Positions 34,002 to 41,844 of a stretch of 64,000 bases of DNA are shown here, one piece after another. The DNA is from Desulfobacula toluolica Tol2. GTDB lineage: Bacteria; Desulfobacterota; Desulfobacteria; Desulfobacterales; Desulfobacteraceae. A program made the translations under genes and the position numbers. Location: the NCBI RefSeq assembly GCF_000307105.1, contig NC_018645.1:1996578-2060577 (forward strand), read 5' to 3'. The stretch's first letter is position 1, and the number at the start of each line of letters is the position of its first letter. A model generated the notes under the pieces. The model saw only the letters and a list, made by a program, of their open reading frames with translations. It did no database searches and had not been told where the DNA came from.

Positions 34002-34983
34002 CCGGGAAAAACTCAAACGGTTTTTTAACCTTTTCACAGGAAGTTCAAAAGTCCTTGTAGTTATCAATGCCGATCCAGATGCCATTGCCAGTGCCATGGT
34101 GATTAAACGATTGCTGTGGCGAAAGGTCAGTGAAGTTTGTATTGCCCATTTCAACAAGATAAGCCGGCCCGATAACCTTGCCATGATTGAATATACAGAA
34201 CCGGGTCTTATGGTATTGGATGATATTCAAAAAGAAAATTTTAATGTTTTTGTGGTGGTGGACTCCCAGCCGGATCATAATGAACAATTTTCAGGGTTTT
34301 GTTTTGATGCTATTATTGATCACCATCCAATAAGTTTTGATGAGGCAGCCTATGTTGATATACGTCCTGAATACGGTGCCTGTTCCACTATTATGACCGA
34401 ATATTTAAAATCAAAAAAAATAAAACCTTCTGCACGGCTTGCAGCAGCCCTGATGCTGGGAATTAAAACCGACACATCTGATTTTACCCGGCAGGCAAGC
34501 CTGAAAGATATTCGGGCTTTCCAATACCTGTATCAGTATGCAGATAATAATATTGTCACCAAAGTGGAAAGAGCAGCTTTTACCCAGGAGGATCTTGATT
34601 TTTTAGGCAGGGCCATAAGGGGCCGAAAAGTGATCAACAACCGGATTTTTTTTCATGCCGGCAATGTTTCCAAACCTGATGAACTGGTTGTTGTGGCAGA
34701 CTTTTTTTTAACCATTTCAAAGGTTAACTGGAGCATTATTTCAGGTGTGTATGAAAAAAAACTGATAATTATCATTCGAAATGACGGGTTGAGAAAAGGG
34801 GCTGGAAATACTGTAAAAGAAGCGTTTTCCATGTTTGGGTCTGCTGGCGGGCACAAGACAATGGCAAGGGCTGAGCTTGATTTGAAACTGATCAGAAAAA
34901 AAATAGGATCAGTTGGTAAAAAAGAGCTGGGAGACTGGATAATATCGGTTATTGAAAAGACAGCCGGGAAAAAAATCGAATAA
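33994..34983 (+). CDS. DHH-family phosphoesterase
   Basis: The 329-aa protein has DHH motifs: VVINADPDAIASA (motif I, with Asn/Ala in place of the usual His before PD), VVVDSQPDHN, and the DHH triad IIDHHPISFDE. The C-terminal DHHA1 has SAGGHKTMARAEL. Such proteins degrade nanoRNA or cyclic dinucleotides, or remove phosphate from pAp (NrnA type). It is coupled to an unknown membrane protein, which may place its activity at the membrane; that is inference. Confidence 0.88.
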   Translation: MSNREKLKRFFNLFTGSSKVLVVINADPDAIASAMVIKRLLWRKVSEVCIAHFNKISRPDNLAMIEYTEPGLMVLDDIQKENFNVFVVVDSQPDHNEQFSGFCFDAIIDHHPISFDEAAYVDIRPEYGACSTIMTEYLKSKKIKPSARLAAALMLGIKTDTSDFTRQASLKDIRAFQYLYQYADNNIVTKVERAAFTQEDLDFLGRAIRGRKVINNRIFFHAGNVSKPDELVVVADFFLTISKVNWSIISGVYEKKLIIIIRNDGLRKGAGNTVKEAFSMFGSAGGHKTMARAELDLKLIRKKIGSVGKKELGDWIISVIEKTAGKKIE

Positions 34984-34999
34984 CTTTAAAAATGGAACG

Positions 35000-35878
35000 A
35001 TGATTTTACCAAAGCCTGACAGAGAAAAAGCCTTATCAAACAGCGAAAAGCGGTATCGAAAACTTGTTGAAACCATGGGGCACGGCTTGACAGAAGTCGA
35101 TGAAAACCAGGTGGCTACATATGCCAACGAGATGCTCTGCCGGATGTGGGGACGCACGCAAAATGAGATCATAGGTTGGAAAGTTGATCAATTTCTAGAT
35201 GACGAGAATAAAAAAATTCTTTTTGCGCAGCATGAAAAACGCCAAAAAGGGGAAAGCCACCCCTATGAAATTGTGTGGACCAGAAAAGACGGGTCTAAAC
35301 TTCATGCCATTATGACCCCGACCCCTTATTTTGATGACAATGGTAAGTTTAAGGGCAGTTTTGCCATTGTTACCGATATTTCAAAGCATAAAAAAGAAAA
35401 GAATCTGCTGGAACTCAGGATTAAACAAAGAACCAGGGAGCTTGAAAATAAAACTAGAAACCTTGAAGAAGTGAATACTGCTTTACGGGTTCTGTTAAAG
35501 AAAAGAGAAGAAGATAAAACCGTGCTTGAAGAAAGAATGGTTTTAAATGTCAGGGAACTGATTATTCCCTATATTGAGCGAATGAGGGAAGACAATCTCA
35601 GTGACAGCCAGCAAGGGTGCCTGGATATCATGGAATCAACCCTGTATGATATTGTTTCCCCTTTTTTGCATAAATTTTCCCTGGAATTCTTAAATCTTAC
35701 TCCATCTGAAATTCAGGTGGCAAATATGGTTAAATACGGAAAGAAAACCAAGGAAATAGCTCAGATTTTAAATTTATCCGGAAAAACCGTTGAGTTTTAT
35801 CGCAAACGTATCAGGAAAAAAGTCGGCATTACCAATAAATCCATCAACCTTCAGACTTTTTTATCTTCCACTGAATAA
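35000..35878 (+). CDS. PAS domain - LuxR-type HTH regulator
   Basis: The 292-aa protein (ATG 35000, GGAAC upstream) has a PAS domain at ~15-130 (KRYRKLVETMGHGLTEVDEN), a coiled coil (RTRELENKTRNLEEVNTAL) and a C-terminal LuxR/GerE helix-turn-helix (LTPSEIQVANMVKYGKKTKE, then LSGKTVEFYRKRIRKK). It is a soluble sensor-regulator type that is very common in Desulfobacterales. Its stop codon is the first element of repeat R13. Confidence 0.9.
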   Translation: MILPKPDREKALSNSEKRYRKLVETMGHGLTEVDENQVATYANEMLCRMWGRTQNEIIGWKVDQFLDDENKKILFAQHEKRQKGESHPYEIVWTRKDGSKLHAIMTPTPYFDDNGKFKGSFAIVTDISKHKKEKNLLELRIKQRTRELENKTRNLEEVNTALRVLLKKREEDKTVLEERMVLNVRELIIPYIERMREDNLSDSQQGCLDIMESTLYDIVSPFLHKFSLEFLNLTPSEIQVANMVKYGKKTKEIAQILNLSGKTVEFYRKRIRKKVGITNKSINLQTFLSSTE

Positions 35879-35935
35879 CTGCCACAGACAGACCTGGTGT
35901 TTCCCACGGGTTTGTTCGCAATAAATAATTAAGGT
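35876..35935 (+). repeat. Structured intergenic repeat, partial copy R13
   Basis: Sense on plus strand, beginning in the TAA stop of the PAS-LuxR gene (35876-35878): TAACTGCCACAGACAGACC, then GGGTTTGTTCGCAATAAA. The stem-2 half is degraded. Confidence 0.7.
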
Positions 35936-36110
35936 CACTATTGAGGTTATCAAAATTTTATATGACCTGGTATATTTTATACCTGTTTTACCCCTGTTAT
36001 ATACCTCTTGTGTGATGATTTTTTTCAGTATAGTTATGTATCATTAGCTGTTGGCACTGATTTGTTGCAACTGGATCTGACCGTCTTAAAAAAAATGCCA
36101 AAAAAATATG

Positions 36111-36126
36111 AAAGGAGGTGATGTAA
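36111..36126 (+). promoter_or_regulatory. Strong ribosome site followed by ATG-TAA minigene
   Basis: AAAGGAGGTG directly precedes ATG TAA (36121-36126), 51 bp before the dctP start. An overlapping 13-codon frame (ATG 36108, MKGGDVIVHHKIV) also exists. It may be a translational leader element. Confidence 0.45.
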
Positions 36127-36176
36127 TCGTTCATCATAAGATCGTGTGACTACTTTTAACCAAGGAGATCGATAAA

Positions 36177-37190
36177 ATGAAAAATTTTATGTGTTTTCGG
36201 ATTGCCCTCATTGTGTTTTGTGCATTTTTCTTTAGTTCAATTCTTTATGCCAAACCCATTAAATTAACCTATTCCAATTTTTTTCCCCCCACCCATGTTC
36301 AAAGCAAACTGGCTCAAGGCTGGTGCGATGAAGTGAAAAAACGAACAGATGGAAAGGTGGTGGTTGAATATTATCCAGGAGGGACACTGAGCAAGTCTAA
36401 ACAGGTTTATGACGGTGTGGTAGTTGGGCTTTCCGATGTGGGCTTGGCATTGTTTGCCTATACCCGGGGAAGATTTCCAGTTTTGGAAGCTGCTGATCTG
36501 CCCCTTGGGTATACCAGCGGTGTTCAGGCCACCAAAGTGGTAAATGAGCTGTACGATGAATTAAAGCCCAAAGAATTGTCCGATACCCGGGTTATGTATC
36601 TTCATGCTCATGGTGCAGGCCTTCTTCATACAAAGGGAAAGGCTGTTCGAACCATGGCGGATTTTCAAGGCATGAAACTTCGGGGCCATGGCACAAGTGC
36701 AATGGTAATCAATGCCCTTGGGGGTACTCCGGTCTCTCTTCCCATGCCCGAACTTTATTCAAGCCTTCAAAAAAATATTGTTCAAGGAGCCATGTATCCC
36801 ATTGAAACAAACAAAGGCTGGCGAATGGGGGAAGTCACTGATTTCCTGACCATGAGTACTTCAATTGCATATACTTCATCATTTTATGTTGTTATGAACA
36901 AGAGAAAATGGAACTCAATCCCGGCAGATCTTCAGGAAATTATCAGTCAAATCAACAAAGAATGGATTGTAAAACACGGTCAGGCATGGGATGAAAGCGA
37001 CAAGACAGGGCTGGCCTATTTTAAAAGCCTTGGGCATGAAGTGATTGAACTAAGTGATGCGGAATCTGAAAAATGGAAAAATGCCATTGAGCCGGTTATT
37101 GATCAATATGTTGAAAAGATGAATAAAAAAGGGTTTGACGGCAGAAAAATTGTTGATTTTGTAAAAAAAAGCATGGAAAAAAATCGTTAA
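36177..37190 (+). CDS. dctP: TRAP transporter substrate-binding protein (DctP family)
   Basis: The 337-aa periplasmic protein has a signal peptide (residues 1-25, ending SSILYAKPI). DctP motifs include FFPPTHVQSKLAQGWCDEV, GGTLSKSKQVYDGVVVGLSD, FQGMKLRGHGTSAMVINALG and the carboxylate-binding Arg region. It captures an organic acid for a TRAP permease; the dctQM genes are not nearby. The next gene, a phenylacetate-CoA ligase homologue, hints at an aromatic acid ligand (inference). Confidence 0.93.
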   Translation: MKNFMCFRIALIVFCAFFFSSILYAKPIKLTYSNFFPPTHVQSKLAQGWCDEVKKRTDGKVVVEYYPGGTLSKSKQVYDGVVVGLSDVGLALFAYTRGRFPVLEAADLPLGYTSGVQATKVVNELYDELKPKELSDTRVMYLHAHGAGLLHTKGKAVRTMADFQGMKLRGHGTSAMVINALGGTPVSLPMPELYSSLQKNIVQGAMYPIETNKGWRMGEVTDFLTMSTSIAYTSSFYVVMNKRKWNSIPADLQEIISQINKEWIVKHGQAWDESDKTGLAYFKSLGHEVIELSDAESEKWKNAIEPVIDQYVEKMNKKGFDGRKIVDFVKKSMEKNR

Positions 37191-37340
37191 GCCATAGAAC
37201 ATGTATCGCACATATCAGCAGTTAATAAAAAATTATTTGGTCGGAATGAAAAATATGAAATAGCAGGGGGATACGGTTTAAATGACCGCCTTAAAAAATC
37301 ATGTTCCCGCTATTTAAAACCATTATGTAAGGAAAAGCAG

Positions 37341-38663
37341 ATGAATCATCAGAAATATTGGAATCCGGTACTGGAGACAATGCCCCGGGAAAAACTTAAA
37401 CAACTGCAATTTAAAAAATTTAAGCGAATATTGACCTGGGCCTATACCCATTCAAAATTTCACAGGGCACTCTATGATACAGCAGGGTTAACTCCTGATG
37501 ATATCCGGTCCTTTGATGATATCAAGAAGATTCCAAAGGTTGAAAAATCCATGATGAGAGATATTCAGAAAAAAGATCCCTATCCCTATGGAGATGCCCT
37601 GTGTGTTCCATTGGAAGAGGTTTCAGCCTTTCGTCAGACCAGCGGCACCACAGGACAGCCGGTATATCAACCCGATACCCTGCAGGATTGGGACTGGTGG
37701 GCTGAATGCTGGGCCTTTATCCTGTGGTCACAGGGATATCGCGCAAAAGATCGTGTGTTTCTTCCTTTTGGGTATAATATTTTTGTTGCGTTCTGGGCAG
37801 CTCATTATGGGGCTGAAAAGTTGGGGTGTGAAGTGGTTCCCGGCGGGATACTGGATACCCAGGCCCGGATTTTGAAAATTCAGGAACTGAATGCCACCGC
37901 CATGATGGCCACCCCGACCTATGTGTTAAACATGGCTGATGTGGCAAAGAACAAGATGGGAATTGATTCCCGGGAATTGTCCATCAGCAAAATTACCTGT
38001 GCAGGAGAGCCGGGTGCCGGCATTCCCAGTACGAAAAAAAGAATGGAAGATGCCTGGGGTGCCAAGGTCTATGACCACTGCGGTGCAACTGAGATCGGTG
38101 CATGGGCATACGAGTGTGAGGATCAGCCCCACGGCATGCATGTGAATGAAGCCATGTTCCTTGTGGAAATTGAAGATATTGAAACAGGTCATATCATAGA
38201 AGAGCCTGGCCGGAGAGGAAAAATGATCATAACTGCCTTGGACAGAATTGCCCAGCCCTGTGTCCGGTTTGATTCCAAGGATGTGATTGAATGGGATTCG
38301 GAATCGTGTACCTGCGGCCGAACGTTTCGATTGATCAAAGGCGGTGTTCTGGGACGTTCCGATGACATTACAAAGGTCAAAGGGGTGCTGCTTTCACCGG
38401 CTGCCATAGAAGAGGTAGTCAGATCCATTGACGGCCTGGGCGACGAGTTTGAGGTTATAGTTGACAAACAGGGCGATGTGGACCGGATAAAGCTTAAAGT
38501 GGAGCTTTTGCCAGAGGTGACCAAGTTGAATGTGGAAAACACCCTGATTGATCAGCTCAGACTGAAAACAAATTTGAGGTATCGAATTGAATACTATGAT
38601 TATGGCAGTCTGCCGCGGTATGAAGTTAAGGCAAAACGGTTTAAGGATCTGCGGAAAAAATAA
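37341..38663 (+). CDS. paaK: Phenylacetate-CoA ligase-like AMP-forming enzyme
   Basis: The 440-aa protein is an adenylate-forming ligase of the PaaK class: FRQTSGTTGQPVYQP (P-loop), YDHCGATEIGAWAYEC, RFDSKDVIEW and the LGRSDDITKVKG segment. It joins an aryl or arylacetic acid to CoA using ATP. The start MNHQKYWNP has AAGGA upstream. A small helical gene follows 21 bp later. Confidence 0.93.
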   Translation: MNHQKYWNPVLETMPREKLKQLQFKKFKRILTWAYTHSKFHRALYDTAGLTPDDIRSFDDIKKIPKVEKSMMRDIQKKDPYPYGDALCVPLEEVSAFRQTSGTTGQPVYQPDTLQDWDWWAECWAFILWSQGYRAKDRVFLPFGYNIFVAFWAAHYGAEKLGCEVVPGGILDTQARILKIQELNATAMMATPTYVLNMADVAKNKMGIDSRELSISKITCAGEPGAGIPSTKKRMEDAWGAKVYDHCGATEIGAWAYECEDQPHGMHVNEAMFLVEIEDIETGHIIEEPGRRGKMIITALDRIAQPCVRFDSKDVIEWDSESCTCGRTFRLIKGGVLGRSDDITKVKGVLLSPAAIEEVVRSIDGLGDEFEVIVDKQGDVDRIKLKVELLPEVTKLNVENTLIDQLRLKTNLRYRIEYYDYGSLPRYEVKAKRFKDLRKK

Positions 38664-38684
38664 CAAATAAAAGGAATGACGGCC

Positions 38685-38867
38685 ATGAAAAACTCGTCTG
38701 ATATCAATGCAATTAACGATAAAATCCTCAAGGTAAAAGAGTTGCTGCTTGAACTTGAGGCACACGGAGAAAAGTTTCCTGCCCTGGCACGGAATTCAAA
38801 AAAAGCCCTGGTGAGCATAAAAATGCTTGAGTTGAATATTTCAGATATTGTATCACTTGAAGATTGA
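38685..38867 (+). CDS. Small helical protein downstream of paaK
   Basis: The 60-aa product starts at ATG 38685, which has AAAGGA 9-10 nt upstream; the ATG three codons earlier is too close to that site. It is amphipathic, with a heptad-like pattern (INDKILKVKELLLELEAHGEK). Not recognised. It probably shares the paaK transcript. Confidence 0.65.
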   Translation: MKNSSDINAINDKILKVKELLLELEAHGEKFPALARNSKKALVSIKMLELNISDIVSLED

Positions 38868-38970
38868 AGCTTGGGGGGTGAAATCCCATTGGTTGAAAGA
38901 ATTGGCGGGAAGGATCATTATTGTTTTGAGTTAAATTTCTCCCCGCTTTTTTGATCGCAGCTTCTTTTTG

Positions 38971-38996
38971 ATGGCAGGGCTTTAGCCTTGCCATTG
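38971..38996 (+). terminator. Possible terminator after paaK unit
   Basis: TGGCAGGGCT pairs with AGCCTTGCCA (one mismatch) around TT, followed by a moderately T-rich tail. The short T run makes it uncertain. Confidence 0.45.
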
Positions 38997-39027
38997 AATT
39001 TGTTTAAAATAAAGGACTGCTTCCTGA

Positions 39028-41412
39028 TCAAACGCCCATAAGGTAAAATCCAAGATTTTTTGCATAAGGGGGTGGATTATAGAAATCCGCATCAATATAA
39101 TTGCCTTTTATTTTTATGACCATAATTCGTCTTTTTATAAGGGCCTTATTTATATTGTCCAGAGTGAATTGTATGTCCAGAAAATCATTGACTTGTATTC
39201 TATGTGATTTTGAAATTCTGAAACCAATGGACAGCATGGACAGTTTTTCCACTCTGATATGGCCGGACTCCCCTGTCTTCAGACGAATAAATCTTCCCCC
39301 TAATGATACGAGTTTGCCAAAGGTCTGTTTGTTTTTAATTTCAGGGAAGGCTTCAGTGTGATCCTGTTCCAGAATCGGATGCAGGCTGTCTTCAAAATTT
39401 TCAATCGTGTCTTCGTTTAAGAGAACTTTTGATTTGGACAGGAAATTACCCACAATATTTTTTAACTGCCCCGAATCTTTAGCACTCATAGTATGGGGAA
39501 AGATATCTATTTGTATTGGTGAGGTGTCCTTTTGGCAAATAGCCAGTGAAAAAGCGTCTGTGATTTTTTGTTTTGCTGCTTTTGTCCCATCCGCGTATGT
39601 CTGGGGCAAAAGCAGGATAAATGAGTCCTCGCCATAACGGAAAATTTCATCCTTTTGGCGTTTGATTTTGTTCAAAATCAAGGCTATTTTTTTCAGAATC
39701 TTATCTCCTGCAGACTGTCCCATTGTTTCATTGATTCGCCGGAATCTTTTGATTTTAATAATCAAAATGGAAAAAATGGTGCCATACCTTCGAAGGACTT
39801 TTTTTTCATTGCCGATGGCATGCTCAAAGCTCCACCGGTTTTTAAGGCCGGTCAATGAATCCTTTGTGGCAAGATTTGTCAGGGCCTGATTATAATAAGA
39901 TCTTTCAATGGCAATGGCAGCATACTCAGCAATGGAGGATAAAATTTTCAAGTCCCCTGGGGTGAAAGGATCTTCATTAATTCGATTGATCAATTCAATA
40001 ACACCAAAAATTTTTGTATCTGTTTTAAGCGGGGTTCCTATGATAGAATTGGTTTTAAATCCTGTATATTTATCCACCCGTACGCTGAACCGTTTATCTT
40101 GTGCAACATCTTTAATGATCAATGATTCTCCGGTTTCCATGATATGTCCTGCGACCCCTTCTCCTTTGGGAAGCTTTAGGCCTTGCAGCTTTTTTTTATT
40201 TGTTCCCACCACAACAGAAAAAACCATGTCCGAGGTTTTTTGATCTTTTAACAGTATAGACCAGTGCTGGGGTTGAAAAATAAGGCCGACCTGATACATG
40301 ACGATATCGAGAACTTCTTTGATGCTTTTTGCTTTGGCAAGGGGTTTGCCAAGCTCAAGTACCATGTCGGATGGCATGCTTCCTGACTTTTTGGTTTGAG
40401 CCATATCCTGGGATTTTGTTAAGGGGTTTTCCTGGTAATAATATTTTGTATTTGCTTTTGAAAGTTTAAGATTGGCCCAGAGTAAGTTTTCCCTGAGCTG
40501 ACTGATGGATGGGAAAACAAAATGATAAAATTTGGAAATATTTTCAACTTCCTTGTTCATTTGAAGAATGCATTTGATAATATCAATTTTGTCCGGACGT
40601 ATTGTTTTTTCAACTTCAGGAGCAAGGACTGGTGGACGGATAAAATCAAAAGATCCGATTCCTTGTATCCAGCACAGCAAGTTTGCTAAAGAGACAATGG
40701 AAATCAACTGCATCTCTTCTTGGGTCAAGTCTTTATGTTCAAAGGGCTGGTGATGATATTTGACTGCGGTGACCAGTTTTTCAGGCAGTTCCCACAATGA
40801 ACAGAAAAAAGCACCTACATCATCATGGCCTATCCCAATTGTGCTGCGTTCTTTTTCAATAACCAGATCTGTAGATAAGGATAGTTCGAGGATGAAGTCA
40901 TTATAATCTTTTTTGCCTTTGATATCGAGAAATATTTTGCCTATATCATGAATAAGCCCTGCAATATAAGCTTCTTCAGGGTCAGCATATCCGGTTTCTT
41001 TGGCAATTTCCATACTTAATACGGCAACGCAAATACAATGCCGCCAGAAAAGGAGCCTGTCAAACTGTTTGGCATGGCCGAATTTGAACATTTTTTCAAA
41101 GACCGTCATCCCGATAGCCAGCCTTTTTATTTCATCCACGCCTAAAAACACAACAGCTTCAGAAAGGGATGTAACTTTTTTTCCAAGTCCGTACATGGCT
41201 GAGTTGACAATCTCAAGTACCCTGATGGAAATACTCGGATCTGTTTCCACAATTTTTGATATGTCTTGCAGAGAGGATGTTTTATCCCCGGAGATTTTGA
41301 GCAGCTTTGCAGCTACATATGGAAAGCTTGGCAATTTTTTATCATCTAACGTGAGATTTTTTTTTATATCTGACTCCGAAGGGAGATTTAATTTATCTTG
41401 CATTTTTGACAT
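39028..41412 (-). CDS. HDOD-GAF-GGDEF-PilZ signalling protein
   Basis: The 794-aa cytoplasmic protein contains: HDOD/HD (~25-300, with an intact AGLIHDIGKIF), GAF (~360-500; GVAGHIMETGESL, GVIELINRIN), GGDEF (~515-660; ATKDSLTGLKNRWSFE), and a C-terminal PilZ-like barrel (~685-790). The GGDEF signature reads RYGEDSF near residue 592, so the catalytic GG(D/E)EF is degenerate and the domain may only bind ligand. A c-di-GMP sensing role is inferred from the PilZ-like end. Confidence 0.85.
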   Translation of the reverse strand: MSKMQDKLNLPSESDIKKNLTLDDKKLPSFPYVAAKLLKISGDKTSSLQDISKIVETDPSISIRVLEIVNSAMYGLGKKVTSLSEAVVFLGVDEIKRLAIGMTVFEKMFKFGHAKQFDRLLFWRHCICVAVLSMEIAKETGYADPEEAYIAGLIHDIGKIFLDIKGKKDYNDFILELSLSTDLVIEKERSTIGIGHDDVGAFFCSLWELPEKLVTAVKYHHQPFEHKDLTQEEMQLISIVSLANLLCWIQGIGSFDFIRPPVLAPEVEKTIRPDKIDIIKCILQMNKEVENISKFYHFVFPSISQLRENLLWANLKLSKANTKYYYQENPLTKSQDMAQTKKSGSMPSDMVLELGKPLAKAKSIKEVLDIVMYQVGLIFQPQHWSILLKDQKTSDMVFSVVVGTNKKKLQGLKLPKGEGVAGHIMETGESLIIKDVAQDKRFSVRVDKYTGFKTNSIIGTPLKTDTKIFGVIELINRINEDPFTPGDLKILSSIAEYAAIAIERSYYNQALTNLATKDSLTGLKNRWSFEHAIGNEKKVLRRYGTIFSILIIKIKRFRRINETMGQSAGDKILKKIALILNKIKRQKDEIFRYGEDSFILLLPQTYADGTKAAKQKITDAFSLAICQKDTSPIQIDIFPHTMSAKDSGQLKNIVGNFLSKSKVLLNEDTIENFEDSLHPILEQDHTEAFPEIKNKQTFGKLVSLGGRFIRLKTGESGHIRVEKLSMLSIGFRISKSHRIQVNDFLDIQFTLDNINKALIKRRIMVIKIKGNYIDADFYNPPPYAKNLGFYLMGV

Positions 41413-41510
41413 CCTAAAAAATATGACCCTTTGTTATAAGTATCTGTTTGTTTCTAAACAAAAATATTTTGCATACAATAATCAGTTTGCCTTTATTTTT
41501 CAACTTTTTA

Positions 41511-41610
41511 TATAACTGCCACGGGCAGACCTGGGTTTTTGCTCATATTTGCCCACAACAAAAATTTAAAGTCTCTTTATGAATTTTTTAAGACTTTCAC
41601 ATAAAAGGAC
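41511..41610 (+). repeat. Structured intergenic repeat, copy R4
   Basis: Full copy, sense on plus: TAACTGCCACGGGCAGACC, ATTTGCCCACAACAAAAA, AAAGTC...GACTTTCA, ATAAAA. No plus-strand gene ends at it, so it is an exception to the stop-codon rule. Confidence 0.88.
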
Positions 41611-41640
41611 TTTTAACCTGTTGAAATCAGATCTCTTTAA

Positions 41641-41696
41641 GGTTGTGTTGCGGGTAAATTTCAAATAAAATGCCAGGTTTGCCCATGGCTGTTATA
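41641..41696 (-). repeat. Structured intergenic repeat, partial copy R5
   Basis: Stem-1 half, sense on minus: CTATAACAGCCATGGGCAAA, with GGGTAAATT as the partner arm. It faces R4. Confidence 0.7.
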
Positions 41697-41800
41697 GAAA
41701 AAGGGAAATACACAAGTTAAGAGTTGGCTGGTTGCTGAAATTTATATCGTATTTGTAGCATTTCAAATGAGAAGATCTTCAGAAGGGTTTGCAAAGTTTG

Positions 41801-41832
41801 CGGGCTGGGCTTGGGGTCCGGCCCAACCCGCG
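41801..41832. terminator. G/C-rich hairpin after coiled-coil gene
   Basis: GCGGGCTGGGC pairs with GCCCAACCCGC (one mismatch) around a 10-nt loop, 13 bp past the stop. No T run follows, so it may be a 3'-end stabiliser rather than a classic terminator. Confidence 0.5.
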
Positions 41833-41844
41833 GGGTTCAAGGAT

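Larger units (their letters stand above)
41413..41844. other. Intergenic region with facing structured repeats
   Basis: The 432 bp hold R4 (plus) and R5 (minus) 30 bp apart, then a G/C-rich hairpin at 41801-41832 just after the coiled-coil gene. No coding frame is convincing. Confidence 0.6.

Noticed and set aside
36068-36100. TGGCAC followed by TTGC before dctP, as a sigma-54 site
   Set aside because: The spacer is 7 nt rather than 5, so the GG and GC elements are out of register.
41000-41515. A 171-codon plus-strand frame ending in repeat R4
   Set aside because: It lies antisense to the HDOD-GAF-GGDEF gene; its stop codon is the TAA of the repeat by coincidence.
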